From the NCBI GenBank assembly GCA_013365325.1, contig JABVXV010000211.1, positions 28,276-92,275 of the forward strand: a DNA stretch of 64,000 bases, in the 5' to 3' direction. A model generated the notes under the pieces. The model made no database searches. It saw only the letters and a list, made by a program, of their open reading frames with translations, and was not told where the DNA came from. The translations under genes were made by a program, and so were the position numbers. The DNA comes from Dipetalonema caudispina. Taxonomy: Eukaryota; Nematoda; Chromadorea; Rhabditida; Onchocercidae. Shown piece by piece: positions 41,030 through 53,248 of this stretch (within the stretch, counting starts at the first letter, position 1; the number at the start of each line of letters is the position of its first letter).

Positions 41030-42630
41030 AATTTCCTGAAATAATGAACTGTTTAATTTTTAATGATCATTTCAGCAAAAAAAAAAAAAAAAAAATTGAT
41101 AACTGACAAATTATTGTAACTTTCATTAGCATTCAATTATCATAAGTTTGATATATTCACTGGTAAAATCAAATTTGATTGGACCTAATATTTCAATCTA
41201 ATTTTCTGGAATTAAAAAAAATGAAATAAAATGAGATGATTTAATACCGCTAGTTACTCTTGTCTATTTTTTGATTATCATTACTAACACATCTTTAGGA
41301 TAACATTCTTTTCAAGTCGAATATCATAAAAGGACTAACTAATTAATCTTTGCATTGCTATTCCAATCATTTATTTCTTATTATCAATTCAAAAATAGTA
41401 TCATTTGTAGGAAGGGATGGACGCAAAGAAGTTTAACCAAATATTTAACCAAACTTTTTAAATTTTTCATATTCATTTAAAAATTTTGAAATAATTGTTA
41501 GAGAAGAACAAGTCCAAGTGACATTGTTGAAAATATTCTATAAGAAAATAGAAAATGTTGGATGATCCATTTTAGGACAACAGCGCATTCGTGAAGTACT
41601 AATAGAGAGGAGTCATGAAGTACTCTTGATATTTAAATATACAACTTTTTGGGATTTACCACCTGCGTATCGAGGAGTAAAATATAGAATTGAAATGAAA
41701 CAGCTTCAATTAAATTACAATTCAGAATTTCATTTTCATGGAAAAATATTCGAAGATATTACTATTTTAGTTTTATACATTACCTCTCCTTATTATATCA
41801 GAATGCGACACAATGTGACACAGGAAGCAAAATGAAGCAAATTTGAAATAATCTATTTATAATTTAAAATTCCATCTTGAATGTTTGATTTTAGAAGTTA
41901 TTGTTTTTGCTTGGGATTTGAATTTTTTTTCTCATTGATATTTCTTCCATCTGGTTTTTCATTATCAAATAAATGATAATGAAATTTGAAATCAAATTTC
42001 AGTCCTGTACTTATAACATTTCATACTATAGTTATGATTTTCATGCTACTTTTTGAATTATGTTTTTTGTCTTCAAATGTTTAAATCATCAGATATGAAT
42101 AAAAAAGTTTTTAGTTCTATTCATCATGTAATTAAGTTCTGTTTTGGAATTAATAAAGAAGTTAAAACATCAGGAAAACATGTGTTAATTATATTCTTCA
42201 GTGGGAAAAATACATTCCATAAAATTTACGCAACAATAAAATTAGACTCAACGTTTGTAAATGAGCACAAATGGTCGAAATTTCAATGAAAATTAATCAT
42301 TGTTAAAATGTTCACAATAAATTATTGAGGATATGATTATTTATTTTTAGCTGATAAAAATTTTAAGAAAATTAAAATTAAAAACAAACAAGGAATTCTT
42401 TTTCTTTTTCTGTAATAAGCAGTTACTTTAATTGAAATCGAAAATCAATACATTTGATCGACATATATATACATTGTATATTTATATTTCATATGAGATT
42501 TTTTATGAGTTATTAAATAAATCTTTCCTTAAATTTATTCATTTTTACTCCAAATTGAAGAATTATATTCAAAAAAAGAATTAATTACTTTTTTGAAATT
42601 TTCATTTCAAATATCACTAATGGAAAACAT
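41030..42630. other. Intergenic between GRL-type and astacin genes
   Basis: AT-rich upstream region of the GRL-type gene and 3' region of the astacin gene, with an A run at 41077-41095. Open stretches on the plus strand near 41626 and 42053 have no splice context or recognisable family. Confidence 0.5.
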
Positions 42631-45600
42631 TTAAAATTTTGGGCGTCTCGAATAACTATAATAATTATGAGTTCTTCTATAATTAGAAGATTTTACAGAT
42701 GTTTGCACATTTGCAGTACGTCGTGCAAGACGAGATGAACTTAATTGTGACCTATCTTGACTTGAATATCGCATTATATTTTTACAATCATAAATTCTTC
42801 GATATTTACAACCAGTAAGGGTAATTCGTTTTACTGGACATTGACATTGTCGAGTGGAATCGATTTTCATTTGAGGTGTTGTTGGCCGATATAATATAGT
42901 TGTTGGTTTGGCTAAAAAGATGTTAACTTGGGGAAAATTTTTAGCAGTATTTGAGAACATTTTAGATAGCGCAATTATCACCATTATTTTATCAATGATA
43001 GATAATTTAAAAATTTGAAATAGAAAAAAAATCCACTAGAAATTAAATTTAAAAAAAATTTCATTTTAATTTTATGATTTTAAATAGGTTCATTATTATA
43101 TAGTACGAAAGAATAACAATATTTTTAAGAACTTATTGAAATTCAATTAAAAAATGAATATTGCAAAGAAATGTTAAATACAAAAAACAAAAAAAAAAAA
43201 AAAAAAAAAACGAGCCATTCATAAATCGTAGAACGAAATGTGAGGATCTGGAAGCACGTGAAATGATAATTATCATTTCGCCTTCAGAAAGAATTTCACC
43301 AACAACTGGTAGACAACAAGAACGAAATCCGGAAATTTGAAAATCAATTTTATGCTTCACTTCAACGTATTCCTCACATGCCGGATCACATTTGTAGTGT
43401 GCTTCCGTAAGCTCAAAACGGATACGATTATTCGGCTGAAATTCAAATTTTCGAATGGAAAATGTAAAATTCATCATGTTTTGTTCAAATTATTTTCTAA
43501 TATAATTCCATCATTTCATTATATGACATTTATTCCTTTTTTTTTAAAAAAANNNNNNNNNNNNNNNNNNNNNNNNNNNNNNNNNNNNNNNNNNNNNNNN
43601 NNNNNNNNNNNNNNNNNNNNNNNNNNNNNNNNNNNNNNNNNNNNNNNNNNNNTCGGCTGAAATTCAAATTTTCGAATGGAAAATGTAAAATTCATCATGT
43701 TTTGTTCAAATTATTTTCTAATATAATTCCATCATTTCATTATATGACATTTATTCCTTTTTTTTTAAAAAAAATCTGAGGCGCAAATTAAATTAATTTG
43801 CTATATGTTAAAAGCGCAATAAATTCGAATAAAATTTCAATGGATCAAATATTTGAGATATATCAAGAAAAATAAAGGAATTCCTAGACAGTAAAAATAA
43901 TGAACTTTATATTTCAAGATTTTCTTCAATATTCTCCATTGAATTCTCTACAGATCAGATAGACTTAGATAATGCAAGCGAATTCGTTTTATGAAAATTA
44001 TAAATATTTTTGGCAATTTTTTGACAATAAATCTCAAATTTTTGCATTAGTTAGCGTATCACAATTAGAGAAGATTAATATCAACGAATAGTTAATTTAG
44101 CAAAACTACGCAAAATATTTAATTTTACTAAAATAAGATACGATTATTATTATTCGGTTATTCAGTATAATGTTATTTTCGTTGGTAGAAAAACTACAAG
44201 CCGGATATGGTTTAAAATCAATCTCCAACGGAAGTCGCTTGCAAAACAAATTGTTAAATTATTTATTTAATTATATATATTAATTATTTTAGAATTAACC
44301 GAGTAAATTTTCCAGTAACAATTCGATGAACCGGTATATTCTAATGTTTGCCATTCGTTACTAGCCTGTTGTTCATAACCACATGCTTGAATAAAAAAAT
44401 TTTTTTTTTATTTATTAGTATTAGAATTTCATACTATGTTTGAAAACTTTTGAGAATTTCCTGAAATTTATTAAAAACTTCTGAACATTCCCCAAATCGA
44501 ATTTTTCTTCCATTTTCAAAAATTTCTAAGACTTTTAACAAATTGATAACGATCCATTAGAAGTAATTCAATTTAATGAAATATTTCTGTCAACTTTCTT
44601 TTTACTTAACACCAATACTTTTCTTCCTTCATAACAATTTATCATTGACCAGTATGAAATTCAATTCAATCTTTCCTTAACTTTTATTAATTTCAATTGT
44701 TTTTAATGCTCCCCTCGTCATGTTATTAAAAATCCTGCAAAATTACTTCTAGAGAAAATTCACTCACAAGAATATTGTAGATCAGAGCATTCTTGACCGC
44801 CAAGGCCTTCTGGACATTTACAAGTGTTGCAATTGTTCGGATCCGGATAACCACCATGACGGCAACGTAAATTTGTCATCCGACATCTATCTGATTTAAC
44901 ACATTTTAGTGTTTCGTTCTTTTTATAACGTTATTTTATTTCATTTTGAAATGAACTTTTCATGAGCAAGAAAAAATGATAAAAAAAGATTTAATATTAT
45001 TGTATAGTTTATATAGTTGAAAGTTTGTTATCTACCTGTGAACTTAAATCAGTTATATTAATTCATTCTTAACGTTTTGGCTTAATGAATGAACACTTAT
45101 AAGTGATTGTAACATTTTGTATCTGTGACCTTGTCAAAGAATTGGATAAATAAACATCAAAATAAGAAAATAAATATATCATTAACAGGAAATTATAATG
45201 AATTAAAATACCTGCCAAAACAATAAAGTAAATTGATTTGTTTGAAATCGGTAAATGATGGCGCAACACGATTGCCAACTGTTGAACGATACTTCACATC
45301 TATCGGATCCACCGTAAAGTCCATAAATCGTTTTGCAAATGTCTGATGTGAATTTATTTTTACATTAAATTACATGGGTAAATTTTTTTTTTGTCTCATT
45401 TGCTGATATTTGTAGAAAAATTTGATTGATAAAAACCGTTCATGTTGATTTAAGTTAACGATGAATTTATTAAAGTCATCTTGAATGTGAAATAGTTTGT
45501 CATAAATTTCGACAAAACTCCACTACATAGTATATGGAATAAAAATTATTGAAATGTTTATCAAAATTATCAATTCTGTTCAAGAAGTTTAGCATTTGAA

Positions 45601-48600
45601 TAAAAAACAATAAAACTTCTGATTGATTTCATTTGATTTAATAAATTAAATGAACTCCCAATTTGATAATTGCTGATTGAAACTCCAATTTGTTCTAAAT
45701 TCGTTTTAAATAATTTCCTATTATTTTCGGCAACAAAAAATACCGAAATTTAGAAATATGAAGGTTTGATATTTGTCCGAAAATTGAAATTTTGCTCTGA
45801 GACATCATTAAAATTAACAATTAAGCAAAATTATTCGATTTGTGCATCCAGCATGATCAACAATAAAACAAACATACATTAGTGGAATAATGCATCACGG
45901 ATCCAAGATCATAAGGAACTCCCAGATCGATAAGCTGTGATGGATTACGTTTTTCGAAATTTCCTTCAGTTCCACTAATAGCATTTTCTAGATTGATGTG
46001 AACATATTTATCACGATCCGGTCTCTCCTGTTCATGCCAGAATCCCAATGCATGACCAAGTTCGTGTGAAATAATTCCAAGCTTTAAAATGATACTTATT
46101 GATGTTTGTTCATAATTAATTTAATAAAATAAAAAAAAATCAATTTCAAAATATTAAAAGACTAACAGTTTCACAACCATAACCAATGGAAATTGTTTGA
46201 CTACCACCCAATCTTCCAACACTCGAATAGCATCTGAAATAGATAACAGTATTAGCTAAAAATAGCTGAAATTTTCAATTGAAATGACGAATTCTTTTCA
46301 AATGACTTCTTTTTTTCAATTTTATCGTTTTTGTAATTTAAAGCTTCAATAAAATTGATGAAAAATAATATGTGTAAGCTTTTATTTTAGGGTCGCTTTC
46401 TTCTAGGTATCAAAATTTTATGGCTCGTTTCGAGTTATCTGAAATACACCAATGATATTAGCCAATTAATTTATCCGTCTAATCCGTCCGATAGTTAAGT
46501 TAAAATTTCAGATCTTTTCAGTTTAGTTTAATTAATTAAAAGTATAATTTTCCGGCCATTATATTAGTTATCAATCGTTTGTGTTGCAATATTTACTTCC
46601 TATTTAGCCATCAAATGGAATCAATTTTTTGTTATCTGATACATCAATCCGGAAACAGATAAAACAGTTGAATGAAAATTTTGAAAATTTGAAACAAATT
46701 TGACATGGAAAGTTTACCCGCTTCCGATGATAAAAATTAAATAATCATCATCTTGTTTATTTTCTTCAAAACGTAAACACGTTTCTCGTTCCCAGTGACG
46801 GAGCGCTTTACGAATGTAATTTTGCCAATCTCCTGAAATGTGAAAAAGCAACAATTTTGTATGAAAATTGAAATTTGCAAATTTATTATTTAATTATATT
46901 TTTAATTGTATTACAAAAATTATACGTTTAAGGTAATGAAAATAAATTTTAGCATAACATTAAAGATAAATTAGAATAGGATAAAACAGACGAACGATCA
47001 TTATTTCCGAAGCGATATGCAATTGATGAACTTTTCCATTGGTAGGTTGAATCAGAGATTATTTTTCGCTTTCCACGATTTTGCTTCGATGATCTTAACA
47101 TTTTCATTTGTGGTAAAATTGCGGCAATGTCATTCTCGAAAAGAAGTCCGGCAATTCGTACATTAGACCGTATTTCATTACGTGTACGTGGATTTACTAA
47201 TGGATTGATCAAAGTACCATCCTAAAATAACACATACTATTTATCATATTTCTTGACAGTTTTCTCGAAGCGGTAATAGTCAAATAGAAATAAGCCTGAA
47301 AATGATCACTTTTTCAATAGCTACAAAATTAATAAACTCTAATATTAATAGTTACATCGAATTATTCTAACTTGTCCATTGAATTCTATCAATTGACCAA
47401 GTTATTATCTTGTTATAATGAATCTCCTACGATCACTAAAATCCTACATTTCCAGATTTCTTGAAGATTCTTGCAATCTCGAAAAAATATACTACAGATG
47501 AAAACTTGCAAATCATTCAATTATCTCTTGCGAAACTTGTTCTGAATAATTACAAGAAGATATTTGCATCTACATGCTATGAATTGTGCTCCTCATTTAT
47601 TATTTTTCATTTTACAACAACCAGTTTATACTAAATTTTACAACAAAATAATTGCTAAAAAATTGCTTTAAAAATTTTGTTCAAATAAATTGAAATTGAG
47701 AGTACTAACATAAAGACGATGTTTTGGATCTTTCTCAGTGAAATATTGTTGCATTAATAATAAAACTTTGTCATAGCTTTCGTCCGGATCACTGTATCGT
47801 GTCGTATGTTTTGTTACTTCGGTAATGAACTCAAAATTGAGTCATTGTATTAATTGAAATTAAATTATCTTCCATTAAGTACAAAATATCATTCAAACGA
47901 GTTACTAAAGTAGTGGGTTGCAAAAATTCTGATATGTCCTTAATATGATATGTTACGGCATTTTCATATTTTTGAATAGCTAATTTTAAAGAGTAAAAAT
48001 TATTAACTGAAAGTATAGTTTTGTTTATATGAGTAGTAACTTAGCTCTACAGAAATTAGTTTAGATAAATTTTAACTGATAAAATAGTTAAATTTAATTA
48101 ATTAGAATTTGTTAAAGTTAAATATTCGATAATGCAATTGATAGTTGAAAAGAATTTTAAGTAATTTTTTTTTTTTTTTTTTTTGCAACAGCTAACTAGC
48201 CTTTTTCACTGCTGGTTTTTCAATATAGGAGTTTTGCTGCCAATGAAGTGTTGTTGATGATGGTGTTGAGCTTAGCAAGGATAACAAAGGTATTACATGA
48301 GGTCCAACCTATAAAATCACTCATTGAAAATTCAGGACTGAAATTTAAATTTGTTTTGTAAAAATTTAAAAAATGACAAAAGACGAAAATAGAAAATGAT
48401 GAACATTTCGGATTGGTTGTAAATGGCAAGCTGGTGACTTTTTTCCAGGTACTGTCGTAGATTTTGATACTGTAGTATAAGGATTATTCCATGCTGCAAG
48501 AAAGATATTTTAGAGGAGTGAAATAGACAGTACAGTATGGGTTGAGAATTGAAGTACAACTAAACAGTTTAATATTATTATTACATATCGTATTTCGTTT

Positions 48601-48819
48601 ATAGGTACTTATCAAATTCAAGATTATCTGTTTACTTTACTTTTTTACCTCAGCTAACAACACATTACATTACTTTTTTAAAGTGGCTTTTTTTGAGTAA
48701 TATTAAAATTGAATTAAAAAAATTATCAAACCTCCAATAAAGGGTTGTGCTTCAACATGAATTATTTTATTAGCAGTTGTGATAATAGCAATTAAAAGCC
48801 ATTGCCGTTTGTTAAGCAT
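42631..48819 (-). CDS. Astacin metalloprotease (NAS type) with EGF and CUB domains
   Basis: Minus-strand exons: 48819-48732, 48493-48453, 48308-48210, 47829-47710, 47221-46996, 46832-46718, 46233-46167, 46081-45878, 45342-45212, 44886-44768, 44385-44300, 43435-43258 (or to 43212), 42911-42631; with the 43258 donor the model is about 584 residues. It has a signal peptide ([15 protein letters not shown]), a propeptide with FEND (145-148) where astacins usually have FxGD, and a basic cleavage region RGKRK (166-170). The protease domain carries [11 protein letters not shown] (His258, Glu259, His262, His268), REPD-like [10 protein letters not shown] and the Met-turn SVMHY (313-317). An EGF-like segment (364-403, [17 protein letters not shown]) and a CUB domain (from about 405, [12 protein letters not shown]) follow. 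Nematode NAS proteases of this layout are secreted and act in hatching, moulting or matrix processing. The final tail, Arg/Ser/Tyr-rich with [19 protein letters not shown], is weakly linked and could be a separate gene. Confidence 0.85.
43432..43552. repeat. 121-bp direct repeat, copy left of assembly gap
   Basis: Starts TCGGCTGAAATTCAAATTTT and runs to the gap. The same 121 bases recur at 43653-43773 right after the Ns. It covers the first 4 bases of the CUB exon and adjoining intron. Probably unmerged contig overlap. Confidence 0.95.
43553..43652. other. Assembly gap (100 N)
   Basis: Placeholder gap within an intron of the astacin gene, flanked by identical 121-bp sequences. The gap may be of zero or negative true length. 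Confidence 1.
43653..43773. repeat. 121-bp direct repeat, copy right of assembly gap
   Basis: Same sequence as 43432-43552, apparently without a mismatch by eye. See the left copy for interpretation. Confidence 0.95.
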
Positions 48820-50080
48820 ATCATTCAAACTTTTAAATGCTATAAAAGTTTTTTTTTTTCAGCAGTGAATATTCGATTCTTTAGGATTTCTGAAAGAAAT
48901 AATAGGCTGACTATATTAATTTAAAATGATATTCATATGAATTTTTCTAGTAATATCTAAGAAATGCATAAAATTAAAATTAAAGATTTTAATTCCTCGA
49001 GATTCATCCATCATTTATCCATCGTTTTTTTTCAACATCAACCTATATCTGTATCACTGAGATGAAAACATCAAGTTATTAATTAAGAGTAATTCATTTC
49101 TTGAATTGATTGCCAAAACATATCGTAGCCAAATAATATGGTAAAAAAAGATTGTAATCGGTGAACTGAAATGATATCCTTATTTAATGACTACTCAAAA
49201 ATCGGATAATTCAGAATTTAAGAATTAATATAAGAACTCTCCATAAAACAGTTGCAAATCTCTCAGTGGAAAGCTCAAAAAACCCTTTTCAGTACAAATC
49301 CATCAAAAAAGACAGAGAGAGAGGGAGAAAGAGAGGAAGAGAAGAAAGAAATGAGGAATCAAACTATTGAAAGATGTGTAAAAAGTAAAAAGATATTCAA
49401 CTTGGGTAACATAACAGTAAAATGAATTTAAAAGAAATAAACAGAAAAAAAAAAAGAAAAATTGAACATTTCTATGATGCATTGCTTTACTTTCATAAAA
49501 TTATATCATCAAATTTTATTTCACAATTTGATGATATTATTATGAAAAGTAATAATTTAGAAAGTTAAAGTAAAAGTAAACAAAAATGACGAAAACATTT
49601 AAACTTATCGCTGAAATGATAAAATACTTTTGCAATTCATTACGTAACAAGATTCAGTAAATAAATGAAACATATTTAAGAATTTGCAAGAAAAAAAAAA
49701 AGTGATATGTTCAGAACTGGTCTAATTATCAGGAATGCAATCAGTAAAGAAATGGAAGAGTATACTTCCGAGAGTTCATGGACAATTTTCTCCTTTGTTT
49801 TTATTTTTTTTTTTTTTTCTAGGATGATACATTATAAATTGAAAACTTGAAAAAAAAAAAGATTTCAATTTGAAAAATTATTAAAGGAAGCATTTTGAAA
49901 TTATTCTAAGAAAAAAAGTTTTCCGGGAATACACTTTTTAAGGATTACCCTTAAGTCGTTCAAATCTTTTTTATTATAAAAATTCAAATGATATTTTAAA
50001 TCAAACATATAAACAGTCTAAGTGTATATTTATATAATTATTTAAGAAAATGAACAGCTATTTTGAACTCTTTTGTTTTG
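48820..50080. other. Upstream region of astacin gene, no gene seen
   Basis: AT-rich sequence that should hold the astacin promoter. An acceptor-like CTTTTATAG about 25 bases before the astacin ATG could take a spliced leader. A GA-rich stretch lies at 49311-49350 and T/A runs at 49800-49820 and 49850-49860. Confidence 0.5.
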
Positions 50081-50091
50081 GGTAAGTTTTT

Positions 50092-50370
50092 TGAATTCTG
50101 CTACGTAGGTGTATTATTCTCTCGGGAGTTGACCGAAAAATCGTAATTTGTCTTCTTGGATAGTAAAGACAAATAAGCAGTAAATTGTGACGTAATTGTC
50201 AAACTTGATAGCAAATATCTGAAATCCGAGTTTTCTGAATTCTGCTACGTAGGTGTATTATTCTCTCGGGAGTTGACCGAAAAGTCGTAATTTGTCTTCT
50301 TGGATAGTAAAGACAAATAAGCGTAAATTGTGACGTAATTGTCAAACTTAATAACAAAAATCTGAAATCC
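50092..50370. repeat. Two-copy tandem repeat, 144-bp period
   Basis: Copy 1 at 50092-50227 and copy 2 at 50236-50370, both starting TGAATTCTGCTACGTAGGTG and ending TCTGAAATCC. Differences are few: single substitutions and a small indel near AATAAGC(A)GTAAATT. Each copy contains CTACGTAG and CTCTCGGGAG palindromes. Confidence 0.95.
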
Positions 50371-52950
50371 AACGAATCGAAATATCCCTCTTTAATCAAA
50401 CTCTTCTTTTTTGTTTTCATTCTAGAGCAAACAAACCTGTATTGCATATTTCTAACAACAAATATTTCACTTTTTCTGCATTGCCATAAATTTGGTTCAA
50501 ATGATTTTAATAGCATTGCAATTATCAAAAATATTCTTTATTTCGGTATGGATAACTTGTTAGGAAGAAATTACACGGAACATATCAAGAAATTATAACA
50601 TTTCTAATCATAATTTTAAAATTATTGATCATAATATTTGAAATCCAATCTTTTTTTTTTTTTCAAATTCAAAATAGCAATTTAATTTCTTCAATTGCAC
50701 AAATTTGTAGCGAAATGGAAAAGATGGAAAAGAAGACGTTAAGACTAGAGAGAATGATGTATTATCAGAACGTTGTGTATGAATTTTGTTGAGATCTTGG
50801 AATAATTTTTGAATTCATATTATAATTTATCTTGTTTATGCCGGAACATTCTTCGATTATATGGTTGAAAAATGTTTTCGGATAATAATAATAATAATAA
50901 TAATAATCAAGAATATCCAGATAAAAGAGATTTTAATTGTTTCATAGATCTTATTCGAGTACGTATAATGACAGCAATTTTATTGAAGATTGGCTTAATT
51001 GAGCACTGACCAGAGCATATTAAATAAGAGAGTGATAAAATGATAACTGCTGAATGAGGGAATGAATTTATTAAAATTTATCAAGTTAAATCTTTTAACC
51101 TTCAACTTTTTACTAATACTTTTTTATTTTATCCATTTCAATTTTTTCCTATTCTCTTTCCCATATGTTTTAAGAGTATTAATTTATTGCGTGCTTATTA
51201 TCAGTCATCTATCGGTCGAAATAGTTCGACATTTCTTACTTATTAAAAGCAAAAAGAAAAAAAACAGCTTGAAAAAAGTTTTCTTCTCAATAAATTCCAT
51301 CGAAAATATGGTGATTTATTACCAAAAAATTTATCAAAACATCAGAACGGAAATTGATTGAAAAAACTGATAATTCTAAACTTCTCTAAGAATTTCGCTA
51401 ATTTATGACCGGAAAAGTCCACTTTGAATAGAAAAGGTGGAAAAGTTTAGTTTAAGTCAGAAATTAATAGGAATCAGTTCGTATTTGTTAATGAGAAAAA
51501 TTTCAACAACATTGAACATGATCGTGTCATTTCTTGCTTCCACATTGAATTAACATGTGGAAAGGACTGACTGTATGTAAATTTTCTTCTCGTTTCATTT
51601 CCTTTTCCAATTCCATTCCACTCTTAAAAATCAACCAATCACAAACGTTGTAAGAGAAAATGAGGGAAAAATTCTTTACATATGCAATATGTAATTTACG
51701 AAATAAATCTCAAATAACACTGTAATGAATTCAGTCATTATTGTGCATATATTTTCTATCAGCTATTGGTCGTACCTGTTGTATGAAGATATGCTACAAT
51801 TGTTGATCGTTGGATACGTCATCTATGAGATCATTCGCTTATCCAATTTGCCGGATGCTGGAAGTTACGCTCCACCACAACAACCACAACTAACACATCC
51901 GGTTTCTTCTTTTAAATTCTGTTAAAATCACAACAACCGCAATCAACATATCCGATTTTTTCTTTTTTCTTTTTTACATCCTATCCGAATATTTGTGAAG
52001 TTTATGTAATTATGCGATTTTCTGAAAGGAACTTTCACTGATCGCTTGAAATGATGACATTAAAATTGAATAACCATTCCGAAGCGTTCGTTAAATTTAT
52101 CGGAACTTAAGCTAAGTGATTAAATTTCTCGTAAAAGAAAAGATTCAACCAGGAAAATTTTTGCCAAAATTTTTGAATTATTTTATCATTCAAATTAGAA
52201 AAATTCATATTTCATTTGCTATTCATTTTTAGCCAGAAAAAAAGGCACAATAATTGGATAATATGGAGGAAAAAAAAAACAGTTGAATGCATTCATATTT
52301 GAATCATAAAACTCAATTTCTTAGTGAAAATTTCCAAAGTGCATTTCTTTTTGATGTTTCCAAAAATATATATTTTCTATCTATTGATAAACAAATTGTT
52401 ATAGAATATGCCAAATCATGGCATATACATGAAAAGCGCCTGTAATAACGTAATGAAATAAAAATGTGAAATCAAGTCGTACAAGTTGTTCATGTTGTTT
52501 CATGATAATATCGTCTGATAAGGTCATTCGAATAAGGCTCATTATGTCATTCATTCAATCACAACCGGTCCAATCATCAGTTAGCAATTTTCCTTCCTTA
52601 TTGACAATAAATCATCAGGAAATATTTCCTTGATATGCATGGAATTTATGGAAGAAGAATTTTATTTTTATTTTATCATCAGATTGCTTACTTATTTGGT
52701 CTTTTAGGAGTAATGAGAAAGTATCACTGATAAAGCATTGATAAAATGAACTAATATCAGTACAAAGCCAATAGCTAATTATGCTTATCAGAACACATAT
52801 CACTCCAGAAGTGATGATAATCAAACTGATCAAGACAGTTCCGATAAGTGTTTGAACGATTTTGTGCTCCTATAATTATTCTTAGCTTTGGAACTTAAAA
52901 CGAATTCTTGTATACTGTATACTGTTCGACTGGACGATAACGCAATGTTT
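50371..52950. other. Intergenic, AT-rich, one weak small candidate
   Basis: Contains an (ATA)n run at 50881-50908 and a possible 66-residue open frame at 51725-51925 (MNSVIIVHIFSISYWSYLLY... then DAGSYAPPQQPQLTHP), hydrophobic then Gln/Pro-rich. The QPQ-coding stretch is followed by an imperfect second copy about 52 bases downstream. No family recognised and no splice partners, so not called as a gene. Confidence 0.4.
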
Positions 52951-52960
52951 TGCAAATGTC

Positions 52961-53026
52961 GGGGGGATGGATGGGGGGGAGCGGGGGAGGTTTCGGTGTA
53001 AAGGGGATGCGGGGTGGGTGGTGGTA
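52961..53026 (+). promoter_or_regulatory. G-rich tract upstream of PWP1 (possible G-quadruplex)
   Basis: About 66 bases with at least six runs of three or more G (runs of 6, 7, 5, 4, 4 and 3), in a genome that is otherwise mostly A and T. It lies about 225 bases before the PWP1 ATG on the coding strand. The run pattern satisfies the usual four-tract G-quadruplex rule; a regulatory role is inference. Confidence 0.6.
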
Positions 53027-53230
53027 AGTGCTGGGATTTATCAATTTGTTAGAGGTGGGCTATTTATGGAAAATAAGAAAAAGATAGCTGTGAGAAGAAG
53101 TTAATAGAAATTGATAAAATTGTACGAGAAATTTTGATTATTGATTTGTTAGAATAGTTATGAAAAAGGTGATGGTAATATTTTATGGAAGGTATAAAAA
53201 TTAATTCCTTGTTTCGTCACTTTTTGTTGT

Positions 53231-53239
53231 TTGTTTTAG
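53231..53239 (+). promoter_or_regulatory. Probable spliced-leader acceptor for PWP1
   Basis: TTGTTTTAG, preceded by a T-rich TTTTTGTTGT, ends 9 bases before the PWP1 ATG at 53249. No upstream coding exon is needed, so trans-splicing is likely. Confidence 0.55.
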
Positions 53240-53248
53240 GTGTTAATA

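Noticed and set aside
41626..42289. Two plus-strand open frames between the GRL and astacin genes
   Set aside because: AT-rich, Lys/Ile/Phe-heavy translations with no splice context or recognisable motif.
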